DNA of 6,124 bases, from positions 1-6,124 of the forward strand of contig VAZR01000122.1 in assembly GCA_005888515.1 (NCBI GenBank), read 5' to 3'. The position numbers and the translations under genes are program-made. This document shows, piece by piece, positions 1-5,777 of this stretch (positions are counted from its first letter, which is position 1; the number at the start of each line of letters is the position of its first letter). Below the pieces are notes generated by a model that saw only the letters and a program-made list of their open reading frames with translations, did not search any database and was not told the DNA's origin. Origin of the DNA: Alphaproteobacteria bacterium (GTDB lineage: Bacteria > Pseudomonadota > Alphaproteobacteria > ATCC43930 > CGMCC-115725).

Positions 1-2
1 TG

Positions 3-431
3 GCGGAGGTCTATCGCGAAGCCTGCGTGAAGCACGGCCATGCGCCGGGGCGGCTGATGTGCAGCTATTTTCTGCATCTCGCCGACACGCCAGCGGCCGA
101 GCAGGCGGCACGGGCCCGCCAGATCCGCTACTACCGCGAATGCGCCACCGCCGCCTTCCCGGGCGATCCGGCGACCGCGCCGCCCAGCTACCGCTATTTC
201 GTCGAAATCGTCGACCGGCTGCAGAAGGTGCGGCCGGAAGATCTGAGCGAGAACTCGGTGCTGCTCGGGACCCCGGCGCACATCACGGACACGCTGAAGA
301 AGGTCGAGGCCGCCGGGTTCGACGAGGTGATCCTCTACGTCAATGTCGGATTGAAGCCGCACCCGCAGGTGAAGGACGAGATGGCGCGCTTCGCGGCCGA
401 GATCGCGCCGGCTTTCGCCGGCGCAACCTGA
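3..431 (+). CDS. LLM-class flavin-dependent oxidoreductase, 3' end (partial)
   Basis: The C-terminal 142 residues of a protein that begins before the window. The open frame enters from the left edge, and the GTG at 27 is an internal valine, not a start. The text resembles the C-terminal part of bacterial luciferase-like monooxygenases (TIM-barrel enzymes using FMN or F420). Typical features are an aromatic segment around PSYRYFVEIVDRL, then a 'vLlGTPAHITDTLKKVEAAGFDEVILYVNVG' type stretch, where a 'G-(T/S)-P' turn starts the last barrel helix and the following strand leads to the C-terminal helix. It ends KDEMARFAAEIAPAFAGAT and TGA. The usual family length is 330-400 residues, so roughly the last third is visible. 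The substrate cannot be read from this part. The gene converges on the transporter at 444 with 12 bases between the stop codons, so the two are not co-transcribed. Confidence 0.85.
   Translation, partial: AEVYREACVKHGHAPGRLMCSYFLHLADTPAAEQAARARQIRYYRECATAAFPGDPATAPPSYRYFVEIVDRLQKVRPEDLSENSVLLGTPAHITDTLKKVEAAGFDEVILYVNVGLKPHPQVKDEMARFAAEIAPAFAGAT
405..424. terminator. GC-rich hairpin in the convergent gene ends
   Basis: Perfect inverted repeat GCGCCGGC (405-412), loop TTTC, GCCGGCGC (417-424). It lies inside the last codons of the flavin oxidoreductase, 4 bases before its stop, and 19 bases beyond the stop of the opposing transporter. No T-run follows on either strand, so it does not look like a classic intrinsic terminator. 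It could still pause polymerase or protect the 3' end of the transporter mRNA. Terminator function is inferred from position and stem strength only. Confidence 0.3.
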
Positions 432-443
432 TCGAACAGCCGG

Positions 444-1775
444 CTACACGCCGTCGTAATCGCGCGACACGTCCTTGTTGGTGTAGTCCCGCAGCAAGGA
501 CACGGCGATGATCGTGATGACACCGCAGGCGAGCAGATAGAGCGCGATCGCCATTCCCGAATGGTAGGCCGCGAACAGCCCGGCGGCAATGAACGGCGCC
601 GGACCGCCGGCGATAATCGAGGCGAGCTGATATCCGATACCGGCGCCGCTGTAGCGCAGGCGCGGCGAGAACGACTCGGCGATTAGCGCCGCCTGCGGGC
701 CATACAACGTCATGACCGGGATCAGCGACAGCGAGATTGCGACGAAGATCCATAGCGGCGACATCGTATCGAGCAGCGCGAAATAAAAGAAGCCGAACAC
801 ACCGCTGAACACGGCGCCAAAAACATAGAAGCGGCGCCGCCCGAAGCGGTCCGACAGATGTCCGGCGACAGGCACCCACAGAAAGCCGAGCGCGGTGCAC
901 ACGATCAACGCCGCCAGCAAGAAGTCGCGCGACTGCCCGAGCACCGCGGTGCCGTAGCTGAACACGTAGGCGGTATAGACATAGCCGGGGCTCTGCTCGG
1001 CCATGCGCACCAGCGCGGTAAGGATGACCTGTTTCGGCTGGCGCTTGATGACTTCGAGCGACGGCGCGCGCGCCACCCGCTCTTCAGCGAGGACGCGCTG
1101 GAAGACCGGTGTTTCGAAGATGCCGAGACGGATCCACAGCCCGACCGCGACCATCACGATGCTGAGCAGAAACGGGATGCGCCAGCCCCAGGTCAGGAAC
1201 TGGTCGCCGGAAATCGCGCTGAACACCAACACCGCGATATTGGCCAGGAACAGCCCGGCCGGGGCGCCGAATTGCGGCCACGAGGCGATGAAACCGCGAT
1301 TATCGTTGGTTCTCGCCCATTCCATCGCCAGCAATACCGAACCGCTCCATTCGCCGCCGACCGCGACGCCCTGAATAAAGCGCAACAGGATCATGATGAT
1401 CGCGCCCCAGATGCCGATGCTCTCGTAGCTCGGAACGAGGCCGACCGCGAACGTGGCAAGGCCGGTTATCAGCAATGTCGCGATCAGGGTCGCCTTGCGG
1501 CCGATGCGGTCGCCCCAATGGCCGAAGATCGCCGCCCCGATCGGACGGGCGACAAAGCCGACGAAGAAGATCGCATAGGCCTGCATCGTGCCGACCAGCG
1601 GGTCGGAGGCCGGGAAGAACAGCTTGGCGAAAACCAATCCAGTCACGATGCTGTACAGCAGGAAATCGTACCATTCGATCGTCGTGCCGATCGTGCTGGC
1701 GATAACGGCGCGGCGCAGCTGTACCCGGTGTTCCGGTTCCGCGAGGATTCCGGTGGCGCTCTCGGCGACGGTCAT
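444..1775 (-). CDS. MFS transporter, metabolite:H+ symporter (MHS) type
   Basis: A 443-residue inner-membrane secondary transporter, the normal length for this family, with about 12 hydrophobic helices. Family marks are TTIEWYDFLLY in helix 1 (residues 31-41), the loop 2-3 signature GHWGDRIGRK (85-94), RFIQGVAVGGEW (132-143) in helix 4 with an acidic residue in the following MEWAR, and the loop 8-9 copy GHLSDRFGRRR (305-315). These are shared by KgtP, ProP and ShiA, which import small organic acids or osmolytes with protons. The actual substrate cannot be told from sequence. The start was set at 1775 because GGAGG sits 6 bases ahead of this ATG and the protein then begins MTVAESATG, leading into helix 1. 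An upstream in-frame ATG (1865) would add 30 Arg/Pro/Lys-rich residues and has no such site. The gene converges on the oxidoreductase and is transcribed away from the arginine-rich gene. Confidence 0.9.
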   Translation of the reverse strand: MTVAESATGILAEPEHRVQLRRAVIASTIGTTIEWYDFLLYSIVTGLVFAKLFFPASDPLVGTMQAYAIFFVGFVARPIGAAIFGHWGDRIGRKATLIATLLITGLATFAVGLVPSYESIGIWGAIIMILLRFIQGVAVGGEWSGSVLLAMEWARTNDNRGFIASWPQFGAPAGLFLANIAVLVFSAISGDQFLTWGWRIPFLLSIVMVAVGLWIRLGIFETPVFQRVLAEERVARAPSLEVIKRQPKQVILTALVRMAEQSPGYVYTAYVFSYGTAVLGQSRDFLLAALIVCTALGFLWVPVAGHLSDRFGRRRFYVFGAVFSGVFGFFYFALLDTMSPLWIFVAISLSLIPVMTLYGPQAALIAESFSPRLRYSGAGIGYQLASIIAGGPAPFIAAGLFAAYHSGMAIALYLLACGVITIIAVSLLRDYTNKDVSRDYDGV

Positions 1776-1781
1776 GGCTTT

Positions 1782-1786
1782 CCTCC
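1782..1786 (-). promoter_or_regulatory. Ribosome binding site deciding the MFS start
   Basis: On the minus strand GGAGG (within GGAGGAAA) is followed after 6 bases by the ATG at 1775-1773. This fixes the transporter start and rules against the longer frame from 1865. Confidence 0.75.
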
Positions 1787-1823
1787 GTTGTTTTTTATCG
1801 CTGCGGCTTGGCGCCGCTCCTTC

Positions 1824-1852
1824 AGTGTAGCGAAACGGCGATGGCCGCGAAA
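1824..1852 (-). promoter_or_regulatory. Possible sigma-70-type promoter of the MFS gene
   Basis: Read on the minus strand, TACACT (1829-1824) resembles a -10 element (4 of 6 to TATAAT). It lies 17 bases after TTTCGC (1852-1847), a poor -35. Transcription would start near 1817, giving a leader of about 40 bases before the ATG. The weak -35 would suit an activator-dependent promoter, but the match is modest and may be chance. Confidence 0.25.
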
Positions 1853-1914
1853 CCGGCGGTTGCATTGGCTTAGCGCTGCATCCGACGGCGCACCGAGCAA
1901 AATTTTTTCGGCTC

Positions 1915-1930
1915 TGTGAGGGTCATCACA
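1915..1930. promoter_or_regulatory. CRP-type operator palindrome
   Basis: TGTGA (1915-1919), six bases, TCACA (1926-1930): an exact match to the inner consensus of CRP (cAMP receptor protein) sites. It lies in the non-coding region behind the transporter, next to an A/T-rich patch (1899-1908). Its centre is about 147 bases upstream of the transporter ATG and about 105 bases upstream of the inferred transcription start. The site is seen directly. That a CRP/FNR-family regulator binds here, and that it acts on the transporter rather than on a rightward transcript, is inference. Confidence 0.45.
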
Positions 1931-2366
1931 TGCGGTGCGGAACGGCCGCACTAGATTCACCCCGCAATCGGGCGCTGGCGACCCGTTACGTCGGGGAGCG
2001 GCTACGATGGGGAAGATGATGCCGTTAAGATGGATTGAGCAGGCCGAAGCCCGGCAGGTATGCGTGATCGCGATGTCCGAGCGCAGGCCGACGCCGAACC
2101 GGCCGAAGGCTGCAACCTCGTTGAGGTCCTCGCTGGTGCGGCTGCGGTCTTGGATCGCACCATCCGACCGGGATCGCGATGGCGACCAAGAGACGCCGCG
2201 TCTGTCGCCGGCGGTTGTTCGGCTGCCCCGGACGCACCCGACAGAGAACTGATCGTGAGATTGCGCACCGGGGGATGGGCGGCCGGATTCGCCCTTCTGT
2301 CCGAGCAAACCGCGCCGCCGCTTCCCTCGATTTGTGGCGGACGCTAGAGTTGGCTCCCTAACAGCA
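1931..2366. other. Gene-poor region between MFS and the arginine-rich gene
   Basis: About 440 bases with no convincing gene. A short inverted repeat (GTGCGG 1935-1940, CCGCAC 1946-1951, 5-base loop) lies next to the CRP-type site. Two rightward frames (1935-2252 and 2060-2347) have no good ribosome binding site and many A/T third positions plus AGA/CGA codons, unlike the surrounding genes. The second (95 residues) reads somewhat protein-like and could be a remnant. A weak rightward -10-like TAGAGT (2345-2350) with TTCCCT 17 bases upstream could drive the arginine-rich gene with a leader of about 50 bases, but the evidence is thin. I recognise no riboswitch or structured RNA family. Confidence 0.4.
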
Positions 2367-2423
2367 ATGAGCGGCGGCGATCGCCGCCCGCCTGCAACAG
2401 GAGCCGCGCCTGAACGCGAGTGA
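2367..2423 (+). other. Possible short leader ORF overlapping the CTG start
   Basis: An ATG at 2367 opens an 18-codon frame (MSGGDRRPPATGAAPERE) that ends in TGA at 2421-2423, just past the proposed CTG start at 2410 and in another frame. It contains a 16-bp perfect palindrome (2373-2388) that could fold as a 6-bp GC stem with a GATC loop, directly ahead of the AGGAG site. No ribosome binding site precedes this ATG, so translation is unproven. Alternatively it is the true N-terminus of the downstream protein, separated from it by a one-base frameshift. Confidence 0.25.
2399..2403 (+). promoter_or_regulatory. Ribosome binding site pointing to a CTG start
   Basis: AGGAG followed by 6 bases and then CTG at 2410, in frame with the long open frame ending at 3666. 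Site strength and spacing are both standard. No ATG, GTG or TTG exists in this frame between its opening stop (2368-2370) and 2767, so this site decides the best start. Confidence 0.55.
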
Positions 2424-3666
2424 TTCAACGCCCGACGCCGCGACCGAGGAGCGTCCATCAAACGATCGGCCGCAGCCCTCACAGGACGGCTCTGCGCCCG
2501 AACACGCCGAGCGGTCGACTGAAGCCTCGATCCCGGAGGGTGCGGCGGCGGATGCCCCCGCCGGGCAGTCCTCCGCACCTGACGGCACACCACGCCCACG
2601 CCGGCGTCGGCGCCGCCGCCGGCGGCCGCCGCAACTGGCTGGGGCGAGCGCGGATCGTCCGCCGGGAGAAAACTCGACCGCCGAGACTGCCAGCGAGGGC
2701 GCGCCGGCCGAAGCCGGTACACCGCAGGCGGAGACGGCCGCGGAAGGCGGGCCGGAGCGGCGCACCTTGCGGCTGCGGAATTGGCGGCGCCGCCATCGCA
2801 CAATGCGCACGGCACCGCGCTTGGGCGAGGCTGGAGGCGACCCGCCGAATGCCGAAAACGGAGCCGCTGAAGCAGTAGCAGCTGCGGCAACTGCAGCAGC
2901 GCCCGGCGACAGCGGCGCGGCGCGACCGCGACACCGACGCCGGCGTCCGCGTTACCCGATTCCGGAGCGTCCAGGGGGCGGCAACGGCGAAACGGCGGGC
3001 GACGGGGCGGGCTCGGCGCAAGCACCGGGCGAGATTCCGACGCGCCCGCTCGGCACCCGCCCTCCCCGCTCCCGCAACCGCCGGCGTCGACGCCCGCCTG
3101 CTGCGGCTTCCGGGACGCCTGCCGCCGCCGAAAGCGGCGGCGCAGCCCCGTCCGAGCGCCCCACTGGCCGACCGGACCGCGATCGGCGCGCCGATCGCCC
3201 GCGCGGCAGAGAACAGCGAACAACCGATCAGCGCGAACCGGGTCAGCGGGAACGGGGTCAGCGGGAACAAGGTCAGCGCGACAGGGGCCGGCGCGATAGT
3301 GATAGGCGCGGCGATCCGCGCAACCGCGGGCGCGGCGGACCGCCCGGACGCGGCCGCGGGATGCCGGACAGAAAAATCGAGCGCAAGCTCTATTCTTTCG
3401 ACTCGGTCGTCGATCGCGGCTTTGAGGATATCGAAGAGGAGGCCGGCACTCGCCGAGTGCACTGGACAATCCTCAAACGTACTACCGCCGATCAGGTCAG
3501 CCGCAAGCCGGTCTCGGCGGTCTATGTGTTGCAGCGCGACGGCAATGACAGCGAGTTCCCCAGTCTCGGCACCGCCCGCAGCGCGGTCAATAAGACCATC
3601 GTCCATCCCGAGAAGTTGACCCGCTCGAAAGAGGAGTACGCCGCCGAGAAGAGCGGCAAGCGTTAG
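2410..3666 (+). CDS. Arginine-rich modular protein with conserved-looking C-terminal domain, function unknown
   Basis: With the CTG start this is a 418-residue protein that I cannot assign to a named family. Residues 1-317 look disordered. Ala/Glu/Gly/Pro-rich acidic stretches alternate with four basic blocks: 62-75 (nine Arg in a row, 64-72), 117-130, 172-181 and 217-228. A five-residue repeat of the type E-x-G-Q-R follows (276-295), then an RGG-like tract (306-317). Residues 318-418 have ordinary composition and look folded: DRKIERKLYSFDSVVDRGFEDIEEE, then a strand-like RRVHWTILKRT, VSAVYVLQRD, and a basic C-terminus rich in Lys/Glu. The Arg and RGG tracts suggest RNA or other nucleic acid binding; this is inference from composition. 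No signal peptide or membrane segment is visible, so it is probably cytoplasmic. The start is uncertain: with standard codons only, it would begin at TTG 2767, ATG 2803 or ATG 3361, none of which has a clear ribosome binding site. Continuation of the block pattern upstream of 2767 argues that the region from 2410 is coding. Confidence 0.7.
   Translation: MNASDSTPDAATEERPSNDRPQPSQDGSAPEHAERSTEASIPEGAAADAPAGQSSAPDGTPRPRRRRRRRRRPPQLAGASADRPPGENSTAETASEGAPAEAGTPQAETAAEGGPERRTLRLRNWRRRHRTMRTAPRLGEAGGDPPNAENGAAEAVAAAATAAAPGDSGAARPRHRRRRPRYPIPERPGGGNGETAGDGAGSAQAPGEIPTRPLGTRPPRSRNRRRRRPPAAASGTPAAAESGGAAPSERPTGRPDRDRRADRPRGREQRTTDQREPGQRERGQREQGQRDRGRRDSDRRGDPRNRGRGGPPGRGRGMPDRKIERKLYSFDSVVDRGFEDIEEEAGTRRVHWTILKRTTADQVSRKPVSAVYVLQRDGNDSEFPSLGTARSAVNKTIVHPEKLTRSKEEYAAEKSGKR
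3235..3294 (+). repeat. 15-bp tandem repeat (four copies) within the arginine-rich gene
   Basis: Units start at 3235, 3250, 3265 and 3280 and encode EPGQR, ERGQR, EQGQR and DRGRR. The first two differ at one base and the last is the most diverged. A partial unit (DQR, 3226-3234) precedes them. In-frame unit length and graded divergence suggest expansion by slippage in a disordered linker. Confidence 0.85.
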
Positions 3667-3681
3667 CGGGCTCTGTTCCCG

Positions 3682-3703
3682 GGCGGGTACAAAATTACCC
3701 GCC
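3682..3703 (+). terminator. Hairpin downstream of the arginine-rich gene
   Basis: Perfect 8-bp inverted repeat: GGCGGGTA (3682-3689), loop CAAAAT, TACCCGCC (3696-3703), starting 15 bases after the stop codon at 3664-3666. There is no T-run after the stem, so it is an imperfect intrinsic terminator and may instead stabilise the 3' end. Its position suggests that treZ has its own promoter in 3704-3815, although I find no good match there. A smaller stem further on (GCCGT 3764-3768 with ACGGC 3771-3775, followed by GTTTT) is a weaker second candidate. Confidence 0.4.
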
Positions 3704-3815
3704 AGCTCTCGTGAATCACTGCGGATTGCAACAGAGTCGTCCGCTGCCCCATTGAGCCAAAGAGCCGTGAACGGCGTTTTACCCGTATCGCCGCGGGGTA
3801 CCCGTGCGAGCGGGT

Positions 3816-3820
3816 GGAGG
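3816..3820 (+). promoter_or_regulatory. Ribosome binding site supporting the treZ start at GTG 3825
   Basis: GGAGG (in GGTGGAGG) ends 4 bases before GTG 3825. Spacing is on the short side. The alternative in-frame GTG at 3804 has no comparable site, so 3825 is preferred. Confidence 0.5.
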
Positions 3821-3824
3821 CTGT

Positions 3825-5777
3825 GTGACGGACGCCAAGACATTAATCCGCGAGACCGCAGCCGAAGCGGCAAAACCGCGGATAATCGGCGCCGACGGCA
3901 AGCGGCGTTTGCCGATCGGCGCCGAATTGCTGACCGCGGGTGGCGTGCATTTTCGCCTTTGGGCGCCGCGCTGCCGCGAGGTCTCCGTCGAGATCGAGGG
4001 ATTGCCGCCAGTGCGGCTTGCCGACGAGCCGGGCGGCTATTTCTGGGGCCATCTGCGCGAAGCCCGCGCCGGCATGCGTTACCGCCTCCGCCCCGACAGC
4101 GGCGGTGATGCTTGGCCCGACCCTGCCTCGCGCTTTCAGCCTGATGGGCCACACGGCCCGTCCGAAATCATCGATCCGGCCAAGTTTCGCTGGACCGACG
4201 CCGCGTGGTGTGGCCGCCGCCGCGAGGAACTGGTCGTCTATGAGATGCATATCGGCACGGTCACGTCGGGGGGAACTTGGCAGGCGGCGACACGCGAGCT
4301 GCCGGCGCTCGCCGAACTCGGGATCACCTGCCTCGAATTGATGCCGGTGGCGGATTTCCCCGGGGATTTCGGCTGGGGTTACGACGGCGTGGATCTGTTC
4401 GCTCCGACGCGTCTCTATGGTCGGCCCGACGAGTTCCGCGGCTTTGTCGATCGCGCCCACGCGCTCGGAATCGCCGTCATTCTCGACGTTGTCTACAACC
4501 ATCTCGGGCCGGACGGGAATTACCTGAAATGCTTCTCCGACAGCTATTTCACCGATCGCTACCAGAACGAGTGGGGTGAGGCCGTCAATTTCGACGGACC
4601 GGACAGCGGGTCGGTCCGCGAATTCATCCTCGCGAATGTCCGGCATTGGATCGAGGAATACCATCTCGACGGGTTGCGCCTCGACGCCACCCAACAAATG
4701 TTCGACGCCTCGCCCGAGCACATCCTGTCGGCGATTGCGCGCGAGGTTCGCCGGTCGGGACACGGCCGGAACACGATCATCATCGGCGAAAACGAACCGC
4801 AGCACGCCCGGCTGGCGCGCTCGATGCAATGCGGCGGCTATGAGCTCGACGCGCTATGGAACGACGATTTTCATCACAGCGCCATGGTAGCGCTGACCGG
4901 GCGGCGCGAGGCCTATTACAGCGACTACCGCGGGCGCCCGAGCGAGTTCGTCGCCGCCGCGAAATACGGCTTTCTCTATCAGGGCCAGCGTTATGTCTGG
5001 CAGCGCAAATCGCGCGGCACCCCGGCACTCGACCTGCCGGCCGAATCCTTTGTCGTGTTCCTGCAGAACCACGATCAGATCGCCAACTCGATGGCCGGTT
5101 TGCGGCTGCATGCGCTGACCAGCCCCGGCCGGTGGCGGGCAATGACGGCCTACCTGCTGCTGATGCCCGGGATTCCGATGCTGTTCCAGGGACAGGAATT
5201 CGCCGCCTCCAGCCCGTTCCTCTACTTCGCCGATCACAATCCGGAACTGGATCGCGCCGTTCGGAAAGGGCGCCGCGAGTTCCTCGGGCAATTCCCCAGC
5301 CTGGCGAACCCCGAGGTCAGCGGGCAGCTCGCCGATCCGGGCGACGCCGACAGCTTTCGCCGTTCGAAGCTCGACCCTGCCGAGCGGCAGGCTCATGCCG
5401 CCGCCTCGGGCTTGCACCGCGATCTGCTGGCCCTGCGTCGCGACGATCCGGTGCTTGGTCAGCGGCCGGCGGGAATCGACGGTGCGGTGCTCGGTGCGCG
5501 CGCCTGGCTGCTGCGCTATTTCGCGGAGAATGCCGATCGCCTGCTGATCGTGAATCTTGGTCCTGATCTGACCTTGAGGCCGGCTCCGGAGCCGTTGCTG
5601 GCGCCGCTCGAAGGTCAGGCTTGGCAGATCCTGTGGTCGAGCGAGGACCCGGAATACGGTGGTGTCGGCACGCCGCCACTTTACCGCGCGGGATACCTCC
5701 GTATCGCCGCGGAAAGCGCGCTGGTGCTGGCGCCGGCACCGGCCGCGCCGGAACGACAGAGGCACCGGAATGGCTGA
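3825..5777 (+). CDS. treZ: Malto-oligosyltrehalose trehalohydrolase (TreZ, EC 3.2.1.141)
   Basis: Cytoplasmic GH13 enzyme that hydrolyses the alpha-1,4 bond next to the terminal trehalose unit of malto-oligosyltrehalose, releasing free trehalose; it works after TreY. The protein is 650 residues from GTG 3825. An early beta-sandwich module (about 30-120, PIGAELLTAGGVHFRLWAPRC) leads into the barrel at VYEMHIG (138-144). GH13 regions follow: DVVYNH (221-226), the nucleophile Asp287 in LRLDATQ, the acid/base Glu322 in IIGENEP, and the stabilising Asp417 in FLQNHDQIAN. The C-terminal beta domain ends with the TreZ-like APPLYRAGYLRI-type stretch. Spacing of the three acids (35 and 95 residues) fits the family. 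It is somewhat longer than the common 580-620 residues, partly because about 30 residues precede the first conserved block; an in-frame GTG at 3804 would add 7 more. It overlaps the next gene by 8 bases, suggesting translational coupling in an operon. Confidence 0.95.
   Translation: MTDAKTLIRETAAEAAKPRIIGADGKRRLPIGAELLTAGGVHFRLWAPRCREVSVEIEGLPPVRLADEPGGYFWGHLREARAGMRYRLRPDSGGDAWPDPASRFQPDGPHGPSEIIDPAKFRWTDAAWCGRRREELVVYEMHIGTVTSGGTWQAATRELPALAELGITCLELMPVADFPGDFGWGYDGVDLFAPTRLYGRPDEFRGFVDRAHALGIAVILDVVYNHLGPDGNYLKCFSDSYFTDRYQNEWGEAVNFDGPDSGSVREFILANVRHWIEEYHLDGLRLDATQQMFDASPEHILSAIAREVRRSGHGRNTIIIGENEPQHARLARSMQCGGYELDALWNDDFHHSAMVALTGRREAYYSDYRGRPSEFVAAAKYGFLYQGQRYVWQRKSRGTPALDLPAESFVVFLQNHDQIANSMAGLRLHALTSPGRWRAMTAYLLLMPGIPMLFQGQEFAASSPFLYFADHNPELDRAVRKGRREFLGQFPSLANPEVSGQLADPGDADSFRRSKLDPAERQAHAAASGLHRDLLALRRDDPVLGQRPAGIDGAVLGARAWLLRYFAENADRLLIVNLGPDLTLRPAPEPLLAPLEGQAWQILWSSEDPEYGGVGTPPLYRAGYLRIAAESALVLAPAPAAPERQRHRNG
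5758..5762 (+). promoter_or_regulatory. Ribosome binding site of the debranching enzyme gene, inside treZ
   Basis: AGAGG lies 7 bases before ATG 5770, within the last codons of treZ. A second possible site (GAGGG, 5779-5783) lies 4 bases before an in-frame ATG at 5788, so the start could be six codons later. Confidence 0.45.

Noticed and set aside
1776..1865. N-terminal extension of the MFS gene to ATG 1865
   Set aside because: The extra 30 residues are unlike MHS transporter N-termini and lack a ribosome binding site, whereas ATG 1775 has GGAGG at 6-base spacing.
1935..2252. 105-codon rightward ORF beginning with GTG next to the CRP-type site
   Set aside because: There is no ribosome binding site, composition is mixed Arg/Pro/Ser, and it overlaps the other weak ORF. 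Nothing supports translation.
2060..2347. 95-codon rightward ORF in the gene-poor region
   Set aside because: It reads partly protein-like, but has only a weak CAGGT before the ATG, low G/C at third positions for this genome, several AGA/CGA codons and no recognisable motif. It is kept only as a possible remnant.
2412..2423. Programmed +1 frameshift at the GAG-TGA of the leader ORF
   Set aside because: Skipping one base would join the frames, but the GAG codon re-pairs poorly after a +1 slip, unlike the CTT-TGA site of the RF2 gene. The CTG start with a good ribosome binding site is simpler.
1772..3469. 565-codon minus-strand open frame spanning the intergenic region
   Set aside because: It overlaps the well-placed start of the transporter in another frame and reads as Arg/Pro/Ser-rich noise opposite the arginine blocks.
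3667..3824. General-stress sigma factor (EcfG-type GGAAC...CGTT) promoter before treZ
   Set aside because: Trehalose genes of alphaproteobacteria are often under such control, so I looked for it, but no GGAAC element occurs in this stretch.
2479..4152. 557-codon open frame on the minus strand antisense to the arginine-rich gene and treZ start
   Set aside because: It is an antisense shadow of GC-rich, low-complexity coding sequence. It crosses the end of one gene and the start of another, has no ribosome binding site, and is Ala/Arg-rich without domain-like text.
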